DNA from: Fibrobacterota bacterium
GTDB lineage: Bacteria > Fibrobacterota > Fibrobacteria > UBA11236
DNA: 64,000 bases
NCBI GenBank assembly: GCA_028287465.1
Contig: JAQBPO010000092.1
Location: forward strand, 58,973 to 122,972
Direction: 5' to 3'
In this document: one piece after another, positions 35,918-46,329 of the stretch
Position numbering within the stretch: position 1 is the stretch's first letter
Layout of the letters: every line of letters begins with the position of its first letter
The notes under the pieces: model-generated
What the model was told of the DNA's origin: nothing
Databases searched by the model: none
The model's input: only the letters and a program-made list of their open reading frames with translations
Position numbers and translations under genes: made by a program

Positions 35918-36799
35918 ATGGATTCCAAACCGGCCCCGCTCGCCTCTCCGTCCCCGCCTCCGCGATCATCGACGCCCTCGCCGCCGCTGAACGTGGGCCG
36001 ATTGCCGTTCCTGGTCTGCGCCCCTTTCTTCCATTCCAGCCTGGGCGGAGCCGAAGGCATCCGCTTCGTGGACGGGGTCCCCAGCTTCCATAACGGGGAA
36101 CTCCAGGCCGGGCGGGTGGATTGCGCCCCTTCCTCGAGTTTCGAATACGGCCTGCACTTCCGCGACTATAAGCTGTTCCCGGGAGTCTCCACCTCAAGCA
36201 CCATGGAAATGAAATCCGTGCTCTTCCTGTCGCAGGTTCCCTGGGAAGGGTTGGACGGAGTCCCGGTGGGCCTGTCTTCCGATTCGGCCACCTCCAACGT
36301 CCTTTTCCGTATCCTGTGCGCCCGCCGATTTTCCGTGCGGCCCCGTATCCTGCCCGGCACCGGGGAAGACGCGGTCCGCGAATCGCAAGGCCGCGTTTTC
36401 ATCGGGGACCGCGCCCTGGTCGAATCGCTTTCGGGCCGGTGGCCTTATCGTTACGACCTCGCCGACGTCTGGATGCGCTGGCAGGAATTGCCGTTCTCGT
36501 TCGGGTTATGGATGGTGCGGCGCGAAGCCTTGCGGGAAAAGCAGGCGCGGGTCGCGGCCTTCCACGGCCTGCTCCTGCGATCGCTGGCCTCTTTCCGGGC
36601 TGATCCCGGCAAGGCCCTGGATGCCTGGACCGCGGCCTACCCCACGGCTTTGCCGCGGGACCTGATGTTGAGTTTTTACGAAACCGCGGATTACGGCTTC
36701 ACCCCCAGGCACGCCGAGTCTCTGGAACGGTATTACCGGTTGGCGGGCGAAGAGGGATTCCTGGACGCCGCCCCGGCGCTGGATTTCGCCGAGGTCTGA
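35918..36799 (+). CDS. mqnA: Chorismate dehydratase, futalosine menaquinone pathway
   Basis: The 293-residue protein matches MqnA, which converts chorismate to 3-enolpyruvylbenzoate at the entry of the futalosine pathway. It has the periplasmic-binding-protein-like fold with NVGRLPFLVCAPFF, the RVDCAPSSSFEYGLH segment, STSSTMEMKSVLFLS, and a later IGDRALVES and WQELPFSFGLWMVRREAL. It lacks a signal peptide and should be cytoplasmic. A proline-rich N-terminal extension of about 25 residues precedes the fold. No other mqn gene is in the window. Its last 67 bases overlap the convergent hydrolase gene. No Shine-Dalgarno; TTAATT ends close to the ATG. Confidence 0.87.
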   Translation: MDSKPAPLASPSPPPRSSTPSPPLNVGRLPFLVCAPFFHSSLGGAEGIRFVDGVPSFHNGELQAGRVDCAPSSSFEYGLHFRDYKLFPGVSTSSTMEMKSVLFLSQVPWEGLDGVPVGLSSDSATSNVLFRILCARRFSVRPRILPGTGEDAVRESQGRVFIGDRALVESLSGRWPYRYDLADVWMRWQELPFSFGLWMVRREALREKQARVAAFHGLLLRSLASFRADPGKALDAWTAAYPTALPRDLMLSFYETADYGFTPRHAESLERYYRLAGEEGFLDAAPALDFAEV

Positions 36800-37449
36800 A
36801 AGTCCTCGACGGCGCGCATCACCAGATCGCGCACGGCCTCGGGGTGGGACACGGTAATGAGGTGGTTCCTGCCGGGCAGGATGGTCAGGGTCGCCGGATC
36901 CCCATTGGGCCTGATCAGCCAATCCCCGTCGGAATGGATATGCCGGTAGCGGGCGGGAGGCACGCATCCCGGCCAACGCATGATCATCATCGGAAAGGCC
37001 TTGAGCAGGGATGGGGGGAACTTGCCCATGATATCGGCGAGCAAGGCCTGGCCTTGCGGCGATAACATGTTCTGCAAGGCGAGGATCCGGGGAATCAGGG
37101 TGAAAATGCCGCGGATGACGGAATCGGGCACCCAGGCCGCGATGGGCGCCCACATCTTGAAGCGCTTGCGGATGGATCGGGGATGGGTGGCGGAGGCGAT
37201 GACGACGACCCCCAGGACATCGACCGCGGTCGCCATTTCCAGGGCCAACATGCCCCCCAGGGAGACCCCGCCGATCACGTCACCGGCAGCCAGGCCGATT
37301 TCAGCCGCCATGCGCAAGGCGTACTCCCGCAGGGATTCGCCCTTTCGCACGGGAATCAAATCGAGGGTCTGGTACATATCCCCGGGCAGGCCCATCAAGG
37401 AGAAGGCGCGCTTATCCAACGCAAAGCCCGTGATCAGGAAAACCCGCAT
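36733..37449 (-). CDS. Alpha/beta hydrolase
   Basis: The 238-residue protein has an alpha/beta-hydrolase layout: the first strand MRVFLITGFALDKR with the oxyanion region, the nucleophile elbow GGVSLGG (Ser near residue 63), and a C-terminal GRNHLITVSHPE supplying the catalytic histidine. The substrate is unknown. Members near menaquinone genes are sometimes MenH- or BioH-like, but no motif here decides it. The C-terminal tail (about 22 residues) overlaps mqnA in opposite orientation. A perfect TATAAT lies eight bases before the ATG, so the message may be leaderless. Confidence 0.78.
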   Translation of the reverse strand: MRVFLITGFALDKRAFSLMGLPGDMYQTLDLIPVRKGESLREYALRMAAEIGLAAGDVIGGVSLGGMLALEMATAVDVLGVVVIASATHPRSIRKRFKMWAPIAAWVPDSVIRGIFTLIPRILALQNMLSPQGQALLADIMGKFPPSLLKAFPMMIMRWPGCVPPARYRHIHSDGDWLIRPNGDPATLTILPGRNHLITVSHPEAVRDLVMRAVEDFQTSAKSSAGAASRNPSSPANR

Positions 37450-37457
37450 GCGAATAA

Positions 37458-37463
37458 ATTATA
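37458..37463 (-). promoter_or_regulatory. -10 box implying a leaderless hydrolase message
   Basis: Read on the minus strand this is TATAAT, ending eight bases before the hydrolase ATG (37449). Transcription would start at or within a base or two of the start codon. Confidence 0.45.
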
Positions 37464-37515
37464 TCCTTTTTTAGCTACATTTAAGGTCTGACCGGCCGGG
37501 CAAGGGAGATCGCGA

Positions 37516-39201
37516 ATGCAATGCCGTGAATGTGGTGCCTCGATTGCCTCCAACGTGGCTTTCTGCCCCAACTGCGGGGTGAGGCAGTCCCTCGCCGCGC
37601 CCGTCCCTCAAAACGCCAAAGAGCCGGTCCAATCCTCCCCGCTCCCGGTTTCCGCTCCTGGTCCCGCTCCACGTCCTCAGGCAAAACCGTTGGTTTCCCA
37701 GGAAGCGGCCGGCAAAGCGGACCAGGGACGCGGGACCCCCCCCTCGAAACCGGCCAGAGCCGCCCTGCCTCAGGCCGGGGAAACCTTCGCCAACCGGTAT
37801 AGGGTGGAAAAATACCTCGGCCTTGGGGCCCTCTGCAATTCCTACCTCTGCCGGGATCTGGGCGCCGGAAGCCAGGAAGTGGTGCTCAAGGTCATGCATG
37901 CCCGCAAGGCGGCGGAACCGGGACTGGCGGAAAGCTTCCTGTTCCTGGCGGAATCCGTAGCCAAATACGATCATCGGGGCATCGCCCGGATTTACGATAG
38001 CGGCATCCACGAGGGCGCGCCTTATTACACCATGGAATGGGTGGGCGGTATCCCGCTCCGCCTGTGGCTGATGGAGAGGTTGAACTTCGAGAACCGGGTA
38101 CTTCCGGGACTCGGCATCATCAGCTCGCTCCTGGACACCTTCGAGACCATCCATGAACGCGGATGTTACGGTTGCCTCAAGCCTGAGAACGTGTTCATCA
38201 CCCTCAACGGCCCCGTGATCACGGATTTCGGGGTCGTGGGATTCCTCAGCCCGCAAGAGTTCGAGTTCAATTCCTATGCGCGCCGGTATCTGCCCTATAT
38301 GGCTCCGGAGCTCAGGCAGGACTGGGGCAATCTCCTGCCCCATAGCGATTATTTCTCACTTGGCGCCATCCTTTACGAAATCCTGGTGGGCCGGGCTCCC
38401 GCGCCCCAGTTGCGCCTCCCCAGCGAGCTCAGCCGCATCTTCGACATCGAGGCGGACGAGATCATCCTGAAGTCGATGGCTCCAAAGCCCCTGGATCGCT
38501 TCGGTACGGTCGAGGCGTTCAAGAACGCCGTGGTCTCCCTGCAGACGTCCCTGCTCCATGCCAGGCCCCAGGAAGCCATTCCGGGCCTGCCGCCTTCGGT
38601 CAATGCGACCATCGCCCCAAGGGGAGAGGCCACCCCGGGAGTAACCTCGGACGTTCAGAAGCTCCATAATCCGGAAGAGTCTTTCGCCGTCCCGGACGCC
38701 TCCCGCGGCTTCGCTGGCGGCATGGCCCCCGGCCACGATGGTCCCGCCCACAAGGTGGGCCCCTGGACCCGTGAACGCCCTACCGAAGGGGTCCAGAACC
38801 CCGTCGGAGCCGTCTCCGGAGGCGAGGAGGGGGAGGATGAGGATCCGGCGGCGCGTACGGTCTTCTATCCCAAGACGGGGATGGATGAGGCCGAAAAGCC
38901 CTTTTCCGCGATCGCGGGCATGGGGGACCGCGTCGTCGAGGAGGCGCATGCCCAACGCCGGTTCGCGCATCCCCAGGCCGGCCCCCCGGCGGCCATCCAA
39001 CCGGTCGAAGGCGCCTCCCCGAACGCGTTTGTCCATGGGCTTGATTGGGAAAGCCAGGCCGACCAACCCATCGGTGGGGAGGGTGAGGTTCCCGAGGAGG
39101 AATCGGAACCCATTCCCGCCTGGCTTTGGATTTCCATCGCCTTGGCCGGATCCTCCATGGTGGTCCTTTCCGCCTATTTCGGTCTGCTGCATTCGAATTG
39201 A
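37516..39201 (+). CDS. Zinc-ribbon protein kinase-like protein lacking the catalytic Asp (probable pseudokinase)
   Basis: The 561-residue protein has an N-terminal zinc ribbon (C3, C6, C17, C20), a Pro/Ala-rich linker, a Ser/Thr kinase-like domain (about 94-360), a long low-complexity region and a C-terminal transmembrane helix (about 535-555) ending in a short tail. Kinase features kept are the glycine loop LGLGALCN, the ATP-anchoring K125, LKPEN (221-225), DFG (237-239) and MAPE. The catalytic HRD motif reads YGC (218-220), so the catalytic aspartate is absent. It may bind nucleotide but is unlikely to be a normal kinase. GGGAG precedes the ATG. Confidence 0.88.
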   Translation: MQCRECGASIASNVAFCPNCGVRQSLAAPVPQNAKEPVQSSPLPVSAPGPAPRPQAKPLVSQEAAGKADQGRGTPPSKPARAALPQAGETFANRYRVEKYLGLGALCNSYLCRDLGAGSQEVVLKVMHARKAAEPGLAESFLFLAESVAKYDHRGIARIYDSGIHEGAPYYTMEWVGGIPLRLWLMERLNFENRVLPGLGIISSLLDTFETIHERGCYGCLKPENVFITLNGPVITDFGVVGFLSPQEFEFNSYARRYLPYMAPELRQDWGNLLPHSDYFSLGAILYEILVGRAPAPQLRLPSELSRIFDIEADEIILKSMAPKPLDRFGTVEAFKNAVVSLQTSLLHARPQEAIPGLPPSVNATIAPRGEATPGVTSDVQKLHNPEESFAVPDASRGFAGGMAPGHDGPAHKVGPWTRERPTEGVQNPVGAVSGGEEGEDEDPAARTVFYPKTGMDEAEKPFSAIAGMGDRVVEEAHAQRRFAHPQAGPPAAIQPVEGASPNAFVHGLDWESQADQPIGGEGEVPEEESEPIPAWLWISIALAGSSMVVLSAYFGLLHSN

Positions 39202-39256
39202 GGCCTTCCCCCCATTGGTTTGATACAATGGTGAGGGAGACCCGGAACGCAATCCA

Positions 39257-39595
39257 ATGGAAATCCGCATAGACGGGGCCGACGCCATGGCCCATGGGGA
39301 AACCCGCACTTTCGACTTCCCGCGCAATGGCCGTTCGGCCCAAGGTTTCCTGATCAAGCATCAGGAGTCCTTCTACGCCTACCTCAACCAATGCTGCCAC
39401 TGGCCGGTTCCCCTGGATATGGGCGACGGTGATTTCTATTACGCCCCTGCCGACCGCATCATGTGCAAGACGCACGGAGCCGTCTACCAGCCGGATACGG
39501 GGCTCTGCGATTACGGCCCTTGCGTGCGCGCCGTCCTCGACGCGTACCCGGTGAAGGTCCTCGGCGACCATGTCATCGTAACCGTCCCGGATTGA
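39257..39595 (+). CDS. Rieske [2Fe-2S] domain protein
   Basis: The 112-residue protein is a stand-alone soluble Rieske ferredoxin. Cluster ligands are in C46-x-H48 (NQCCHWP) and C70-x-x-H73 (CKTHGAVYQP), in the expected order and spacing of about 21 residues. The Asp/Thr/Gly segment after the second motif is typical. There is no export signal. Such small proteins serve as electron carriers for oxygenases; none is adjacent, so the partner is unknown. A TACAAT (39224-39229) upstream could be its -10 box, with GAGGGAG near the start region. Confidence 0.9.
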   Translation: MEIRIDGADAMAHGETRTFDFPRNGRSAQGFLIKHQESFYAYLNQCCHWPVPLDMGDGDFYYAPADRIMCKTHGAVYQPDTGLCDYGPCVRAVLDAYPVKVLGDHVIVTVPD

Positions 39596-39634
39596 TCGCT
39601 TGCCGGCCCGCCGGGCTTAAGCTTGATTTCCCGG

Positions 39635-39947
39635 ATGGGGAAACCAACCTTAGCGCCGGTCGCCGTCCTTTCCGTTCTCATCGTAACCGCCTTTTCCGGC
39701 CAGGCCGAAGTCGGGGAAAACAGGACCATACAGGGTTACGGGAGAACTTATCTTCCATGGGCGGAAGGGCCCGATCGAAACGGCCGTGACGCCGGAAATG
39801 AAGGGCGGGAAAGCCCTCATCAAGGGCCGATTCCCGGTCAGCCTGGCCGCTTACGCGGTCAAGCCGCCTGCTTTGATGGGCACCAAGGTCAGGGACGAGG
39901 TCATCATGGACTTCGATCTGGAATTCGATCTGGGGCCGGCCAAATAG
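39635..39947 (+). pseudogene. Frameshifted YceI-like remnant
   Basis: The frame starting at the ATG 39635 encodes a signal peptide and mature start (LSVLIVTAFSGQAEVGENRT), then turns into Arg/Gly/Gln-rich noise. A second frame, open from about 39680 to the TAG at 39945-39947, encodes a convincing YceI C-terminal half: PYRVTGELIFHGRKGPIE, then KALIKGRFPVSLAAYAVKPP and VRDEVIMDFDLEFDLG. A frameshift near 39715-39735 would join them. Even then the protein (about 100 residues) is shorter than YceI (about 170-190), so an internal deletion is also likely. A sequencing error cannot be excluded. Confidence 0.65.
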
Positions 39948-40005
39948 TTTTAACTTAAATCCCATCCCCACCACCCAGGGAAACCAACACCAAGGAGCCG
40001 CAGCC

Positions 40006-40935
40006 ATGTTCATCCCAGCCTTCTCCAGCGAAGCCATGTTGAACCGCAAGAACCTGATGCCCGTGGTCAACCCCGACAAGGCGGGAAACCCCTTGGCGCA
40101 TCCAGCCCCCAAGGCCCCGCGCATCTTCGCCGATACCGCCACCCGGTCGGAAATCGAGCCCCTCTTCAAGGCCGGCATCATCAACGGGCTCACCACCAAT
40201 CCTTCCCTGCTCAAGAAGGCCGGCGCTAAAAGCTGGGATCATGCGAAGGAAATCATGAAGGACCTGTGCACCCTGCTGCGCCCCTTCCCGGTCTCCCTCG
40301 AGCTCACGGAATTGGACGAGGAGAAAATGGTCCGCCAGGCCGAAGAGCTGGCCGCCTTGGGGGACAATTCCGTGATCAAGGTCCCGATCGGCGGCTATCG
40401 CGCCGTCAATCCCTCCGCCGATCCCTTCACCGGGCTCAAGGTCATCCGCCGGCTATGGGAACGCGGCGTCAAGGTCAATACCACCCTGGTCTTCAATACC
40501 ACCCAGGCCTTCTGGGCAGCCAATGCGGGCGCGACCTACGTCAGTCCCTTCCTCGGGCGCCTGGCGGATTACGGGTATAAGCACGATCTCCCGGAACGCA
40601 AGCCGGGCAACTCCCTCTATTGGGTGGAAGACCATAAGAACGCGAAGGGCGATCAGGTGATGCATAACACCGAGTACGTCGCTTCCGGCGGACCCCTCAA
40701 GGACGCCGGCGCGCGCCTTATTTTCGAGATCAGCACCGCCTTCGCCAACTACCAGATCAAGACGGAAATCCTGGCGGCGAGCTTCCGCAACCAGGTGCAG
40801 CTGACGGAATGCCTTCTGGCCGGAGCCGATATCCTTACCGTGCCCGCGGCCGTACTCGCGACCGTGGCCGATCATCCGTTGAGCGATGAGGGAATGAAGG
40901 CCTTCGCCGAAGATTCAAAGGCCTTCGGCAAGTAA
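40006..40935 (+). CDS. tal: Transaldolase
   Basis: The 309-residue protein is a class I aldolase-type transaldolase of the pentose phosphate pathway, moving a three-carbon ketol unit from sedoheptulose 7-phosphate to glyceraldehyde 3-phosphate. It has IFADTATRSEIEPLFKAG, NGLTTNPSLL, DNSVIKVPI, KVNTTLVFNTTQAFWAANAG and YVSPFLGRLADYG. The assignment of the Schiff-base lysine to VIKVPI or the region just after is by analogy. It is cytoplasmic. The AAGGAG at about 39992 precedes the ATG. Its last codons take part in an inverted-repeat set. Confidence 0.92.
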   Translation: MFIPAFSSEAMLNRKNLMPVVNPDKAGNPLAHPAPKAPRIFADTATRSEIEPLFKAGIINGLTTNPSLLKKAGAKSWDHAKEIMKDLCTLLRPFPVSLELTELDEEKMVRQAEELAALGDNSVIKVPIGGYRAVNPSADPFTGLKVIRRLWERGVKVNTTLVFNTTQAFWAANAGATYVSPFLGRLADYGYKHDLPERKPGNSLYWVEDHKNAKGDQVMHNTEYVASGGPLKDAGARLIFEISTAFANYQIKTEILAASFRNQVQLTECLLAGADILTVPAAVLATVADHPLSDEGMKAFAEDSKAFGK

Positions 40936-40971
40936 CCCGTAGGATGGATTTGCCGAAGGCCCGCCTTCGGC
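40920..40971. repeat. Nested inverted repeats at the transaldolase stop codon
   Basis: GGCCTTCGGCAA (40920-40931) is perfectly complementary to TTGCCGAAGGCC (40950-40961); the second arm also pairs with CCTTCGGC (40964-40971) as an 8-bp stem with a 4-base loop. The two hairpins are mutually exclusive. No T-run follows, so simple termination is uncertain. Confidence 0.6.
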
Positions 40972-40980
40972 CTTCAGCTC

Positions 40981-41274
40981 TCAAGGGTTCGGATATTCCT
41001 GGCGTTTGTTCGAATGGGTTCCCCGCATCGGCCTCCAAACCCCGTCCTTGGCGATGGAGTTGTTTCCCGGGTAGGCGCTTGACCCGGGCTGATCCCGATC
41101 ATCGAACCTCGCCAGCAAGTGGTCATCCTCCACCTCTAGCCAATAGCTGCTTCCCAGGTTCGCCCCATGCAGGTGCCGCTCCAGGAGGTCATCCGCTTCC
41201 CTCATGGTCAAATCGCCTTGCATGAGCCACCCTTGGTCGGTACGCAATCCGTGATATCTGGTTTCCTCGGCCAT
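40981..41274 (-). CDS. Small hypothetical protein
   Basis: The 97-residue protein is hydrophilic with no signal or membrane segment. It contains acidic runs (TMREADDLLERHL, LEVEDDHLLARFDDRD). A very good ribosome binding site (AAGGAGG, seven bases before the ATG) supports expression. No family is recognised. It lies convergent to transaldolase and downstream of DUF423 on the same strand, 57 bases away. Confidence 0.6.
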   Translation of the reverse strand: MAEETRYHGLRTDQGWLMQGDLTMREADDLLERHLHGANLGSSYWLEVEDDHLLARFDDRDQPGSSAYPGNNSIAKDGVWRPMRGTHSNKRQEYPNP

Positions 41275-41331
41275 GTAGCCTCCTTGGTGTCCCTATTCTG
41301 AAAATAGGAACCTGGGCGGGCGAGGGACAGT

Positions 41332-41694
41332 TCAGAGGCGGGAGGGAAGCCGCCAGGCGAGCCAGGCCCATCCCAGCAGGAAGGCCAGGCCGCCCAAGGG
41401 AGTAATGGCGCCCAGGATGCGGATGCCGGATAGGGCCATGACGTAGAGGCTGCCGGAAAAGAGCAGGATGCCGATCACGAAAAAACGCGCGCCCCACCGG
41501 ATATCGGCCCCGGTGGCTTTCGCGAAGAGGGCCAAGGCAAGCAAGGCGAGAGCGTGGACGAGATGATATTGGACGCCGGTATGCCATACCGCCAGCATTT
41601 CCGGCGAAACCCTGGACTTGAGCGCATGGGCTCCGAAGGCGCCCAAGGCCACTCCCAGGAACCCGATCCCCCCGGCGATGCGTATCCAATCCAT
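41332..41694 (-). CDS. DUF423 family membrane protein
   Basis: The start at 41694 gives 120 residues, the usual length of DUF423 (E. coli YgdD-like) proteins. Four transmembrane helices are evident, with the family signatures GVALGAFGAHALK, WHTGVQYHLVHALALLAL and SGSLYVMALSG followed by ITPLGGLAFLLGW. The open frame extends upstream but without membrane-protein character. Function is unknown. It is divergent from acs with about 150 bases between starts. Confidence 0.9.
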   Translation of the reverse strand: MDWIRIAGGIGFLGVALGAFGAHALKSRVSPEMLAVWHTGVQYHLVHALALLALALFAKATGADIRWGARFFVIGILLFSGSLYVMALSGIRILGAITPLGGLAFLLGWAWLAWRLPSRL

Positions 41695-41792
41695 GCCCCA
41701 AAGGTACTCAACCGGCCCGGTTATGCCGAATCTGGGAAGACCTTTCCGCCTCGCGCCGGCACCCGGCCCTTTCTCGCGGGCCCTCCGCCTAT

Positions 41793-41826
41793 TATATTTT
41801 TCGCCCTCACGGGTCTTCCCGTGAGG
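41793..41826 (+). promoter_or_regulatory. acs -10 box and 5' stem-loop
   Basis: TATATT (41793-41798, or overlapping TATTAT 41790-41795) is followed within a few bases by a perfect 9-bp stem CCTCACGGG / CCCGTGAGG with TCTT loop (41805-41826). The hairpin would sit at the very 5' end of the acs mRNA, where it may stabilise the transcript; a palindromic operator is the alternative. Confidence 0.5.
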
Positions 41827-41848
41827 CCACCCGAAATCGAGGTTCCGC

Positions 41849-43807
<1,959 letters not shown>

Positions 43808-43846
43808 CAGGGAGCAAACCCAGAAGCGGCGAGCCTGAATATGATG

Positions 43847-43877
43847 AAGGCCGGGGAAGAATCCCCGGCCTTTTTTT
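43847..43877 (+). terminator. Intrinsic terminator after acs
   Basis: A 10-bp GC-rich stem (AAGGCCGGGG / CCCCGGCCTT) with a short loop is followed by seven T residues. Confidence 0.9.
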
Positions 43878-43917
43878 CATTTCCGAACGGCGGTTACCCA
43901 TCCGGACTCCCGTCCAT

Positions 43918-46329
43918 TCACTGCCTGGTTTCGGCGTAGTTGTTGTAGTTCACCACGTATTCCCACCAGTTGTTCAGGCGGTTGTTGTTGGAGGCATTGG
44001 ACGCGTCCACGTACTTGCCGGCGAAGCGGGGGTAATGCTGGTAGTACCATTTCACGAAACCGCGCTGGGACTCGCCGTCCTGGGCCATGGGCGTCCATTC
44101 GTTCACGTTCAACAGGCGCCGGGTCGACGCGCCTTGCAGGACGGGATAGTTGTACAACCAGTCATCGGCCTGGGAGTAGTAGTTGTCCGCGGACCAGTAG
44201 ACGTATTCCTGGGCATGGGTGGCGACGTTAGGAGGCCAGTGGATGGCGCCTACGCCGGCTCCGCCGGGCAGATTGCCTTCCACCACGCTGAAGCGATCCC
44301 AGATGTTGCGGATGATCGCGGGTTGGCGCACGCCGCCGCATTCCGGCGTCGGGTCCGGCCATACGCAGCCCTGGTAGGGAAGGGTAGGCGCCGCTGAGAA
44401 GGCATGGTCGCCGATCAACTGCTCGGCGCGATGGCCGAAGGCATGCTCGGCGAGGCCTACCGTGCGCTCATAGTTGAACCCCATGACGAAGAAATTGGGG
44501 GTATTGCGGGTGAAGGGCGTGCCGTTGATCCAATAGGAGGTGCGGCCGCCCATCGCGGATTCGAAATAACCGGAGTAGGGGAAGCCCCAGACGATGACTT
44601 CGTCCACTTCCCCCGCGTTGACCTTGGCGTCCACGCCGTATTGATCCATCAGGGCATTGTAGTCCGCGCGGTAGTTGCCCTGGCTGGGCATGCGGGCGGT
44701 GGCGCCCACCCAGTCGCCGGTGGTGATGGCGTATTGGTACGCATTCAGATAGTCGGCTTCCGAGAATTGCGGGGTGTTGAACTGGACCGATCCCGTGATG
44801 GGGCCCCAGGTATTGAGGAAGGCGGGGATGGCGGCGTAGTTGGCGACCTTCCAACGCACGTAGCCGCCGCTGGCCTCGGTCAAATCCGCCAGGTAATCCT
44901 TGGCGAGAACGGCCGGATCGTTCCAGCCCCAGTGGGACATTCCGTAGGCATGCAGGCGCTGGTTGCCCTGGGTGGCGAGGATGGGGGAGAAGGTGAGCAA
45001 GAGCGCCTTCTTGACGGTGGAGTATTTGTTGTTGGTCGCCCAGTAGACGGCATTGTCGAACAGCGCAAGGGCGCGTCCGGTGGCGTTGGGGGCGGAGAGA
45101 TCGCTGAGGAACAGGAAGACGCGGCGCGCGGGGGCGGCGCGACCGGGCATGGCCGCGTTGGCGTCGTAGGCGAATTCGATCACCTTGGCCGCGTTATCGG
45201 CCTGGGAGGCGATCTTGATCGCGTTCGCGCCCGGCTTGCCCCAGGCAACCTGGGCGGGAAGGGTGTAGAGGCCGAAGGTGCCCGTGATTCCGGCGGCCAG
45301 GTCATGGCAGCCGTCGGCATAGCCCTTGGCGGCCGTGTACATGGTGGCGCGATCGCAGGCGGCGGTGAAGACGGTCGCTTGCGTCTGGTTGCCCGTGGTG
45401 CCGTAATCCGTGCCTGCGGTAAGGCCGGTCATCCCAAGGTCGTCGAGGATGGCGTTTTCCCAGGTGATGAGGGGGACGGCGGAAGCGGAGAATTTGGAGC
45501 CCACATCCCCGGAGGCCACCGTCGAGGAGACCACTATCAGGCTCCGGCCCACGGCATCGGCGGTCACGGTGGAGGCGGCGGCTTTGACGGTCACGATATG
45601 GCCCAGGGTCTCCAGGCGGCGCTTGATGAACGCGTCCGCGCTGGTCAGGGAGGCGGATCCCGCCACGAACAGGACGCCGCCCTGGGGCGGCGGGGTATTG
45701 ACGATGGATACGCTGATGGCCGACGCCGATCCCAGCCGCGCATTGTCATGGCTGGTGGCCGCAAGGCCGGCGTAGATCGTTCCGGTCATCGGAATGGATT
45801 GGGACGCCCCGATCTGGGTCCAGGCGGAACCGTCCGGGGAGCGGTATGCGGTGAAGGTGTCCCCGCTGCGGACGAGCTTGACCCAATACGGCGCCACCAG
45901 GCCCGCCACATTGGCATTCAACGATGAGCCGTTCAGCGCCGCGCGGTATTGGAAAGCGACGCCATTGGAAGGCGTAAGGGCAACGAAGGCGTTCTTGGAG
46001 CCCGCCGTAAGGTCCTGGCGGATCATCACGCCGGCCTTGGCCCACCCGTTGGTGTTGGCGACGCTGTTGATCTTGGCGATGACCTGGGTATTGCCGGAGA
46101 GGGGCTGGTAGGCGAAATTGAAGGCGTCCGCCGTTCCCCAGATGTCCGCTCCCGATCCGTAGATGGACCAGAGCCCGCCGCTTTCCGCGGCGTTCCCGGC
46201 CACGCCTACGGCGCCGATGTCCTTGTCGATCCAATTGGCGGGCAAGGCCTGGACGGCCGCCGTCCAGGCGAGCAACAGTGATGCGGTCATCGCCGCCAAT
46301 TTCCCTATTCCCATTTCCAAGCGATCCAT
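43918..46329 (-). CDS. Large secreted protein, tandem paralog A
   Basis: The 803-residue protein follows GGGAGG and has a signal peptide (to about residue 28, ending VQA). Residues about 30-205 read as a concanavalin-like (DUF1349-type) domain: NAAESGGLWSIYGSGADIWG, then GWAKAGVMIRQDL. Residues about 218-420 look Rossmann/GATase-like (VLFVAGSASLTSADAFIKRRL ... LIVVSSTVASGDVGSKF ... PLITWENAILDDLGMTG). The C-terminal ~380 residues are an unassigned domain with SHWGWNDP, LADLTEASGGYVRWK, GFNYERTVGLAEHAFGHRAE and NNWWEYVVNY. The HAFGHRAE motif offers possible metal-binding histidines. A close paralog lies 307 bases upstream. Confidence 0.75.
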   Translation of the reverse strand: MDRLEMGIGKLAAMTASLLLAWTAAVQALPANWIDKDIGAVGVAGNAAESGGLWSIYGSGADIWGTADAFNFAYQPLSGNTQVIAKINSVANTNGWAKAGVMIRQDLTAGSKNAFVALTPSNGVAFQYRAALNGSSLNANVAGLVAPYWVKLVRSGDTFTAYRSPDGSAWTQIGASQSIPMTGTIYAGLAATSHDNARLGSASAISVSIVNTPPPQGGVLFVAGSASLTSADAFIKRRLETLGHIVTVKAAASTVTADAVGRSLIVVSSTVASGDVGSKFSASAVPLITWENAILDDLGMTGLTAGTDYGTTGNQTQATVFTAACDRATMYTAAKGYADGCHDLAAGITGTFGLYTLPAQVAWGKPGANAIKIASQADNAAKVIEFAYDANAAMPGRAAPARRVFLFLSDLSAPNATGRALALFDNAVYWATNNKYSTVKKALLLTFSPILATQGNQRLHAYGMSHWGWNDPAVLAKDYLADLTEASGGYVRWKVANYAAIPAFLNTWGPITGSVQFNTPQFSEADYLNAYQYAITTGDWVGATARMPSQGNYRADYNALMDQYGVDAKVNAGEVDEVIVWGFPYSGYFESAMGGRTSYWINGTPFTRNTPNFFVMGFNYERTVGLAEHAFGHRAEQLIGDHAFSAAPTLPYQGCVWPDPTPECGGVRQPAIIRNIWDRFSVVEGNLPGGAGVGAIHWPPNVATHAQEYVYWSADNYYSQADDWLYNYPVLQGASTRRLLNVNEWTPMAQDGESQRGFVKWYYQHYPRFAGKYVDASNASNNNRLNNWWEYVVNYNNYAETRQ

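Noticed and set aside
41005..41025. tRNA T-loop-like GTTCGAATGGGTTCC
   Set aside because: No acceptor, D or anticodon stem can be built around it, and it is inside a small gene with a good ribosome binding site.
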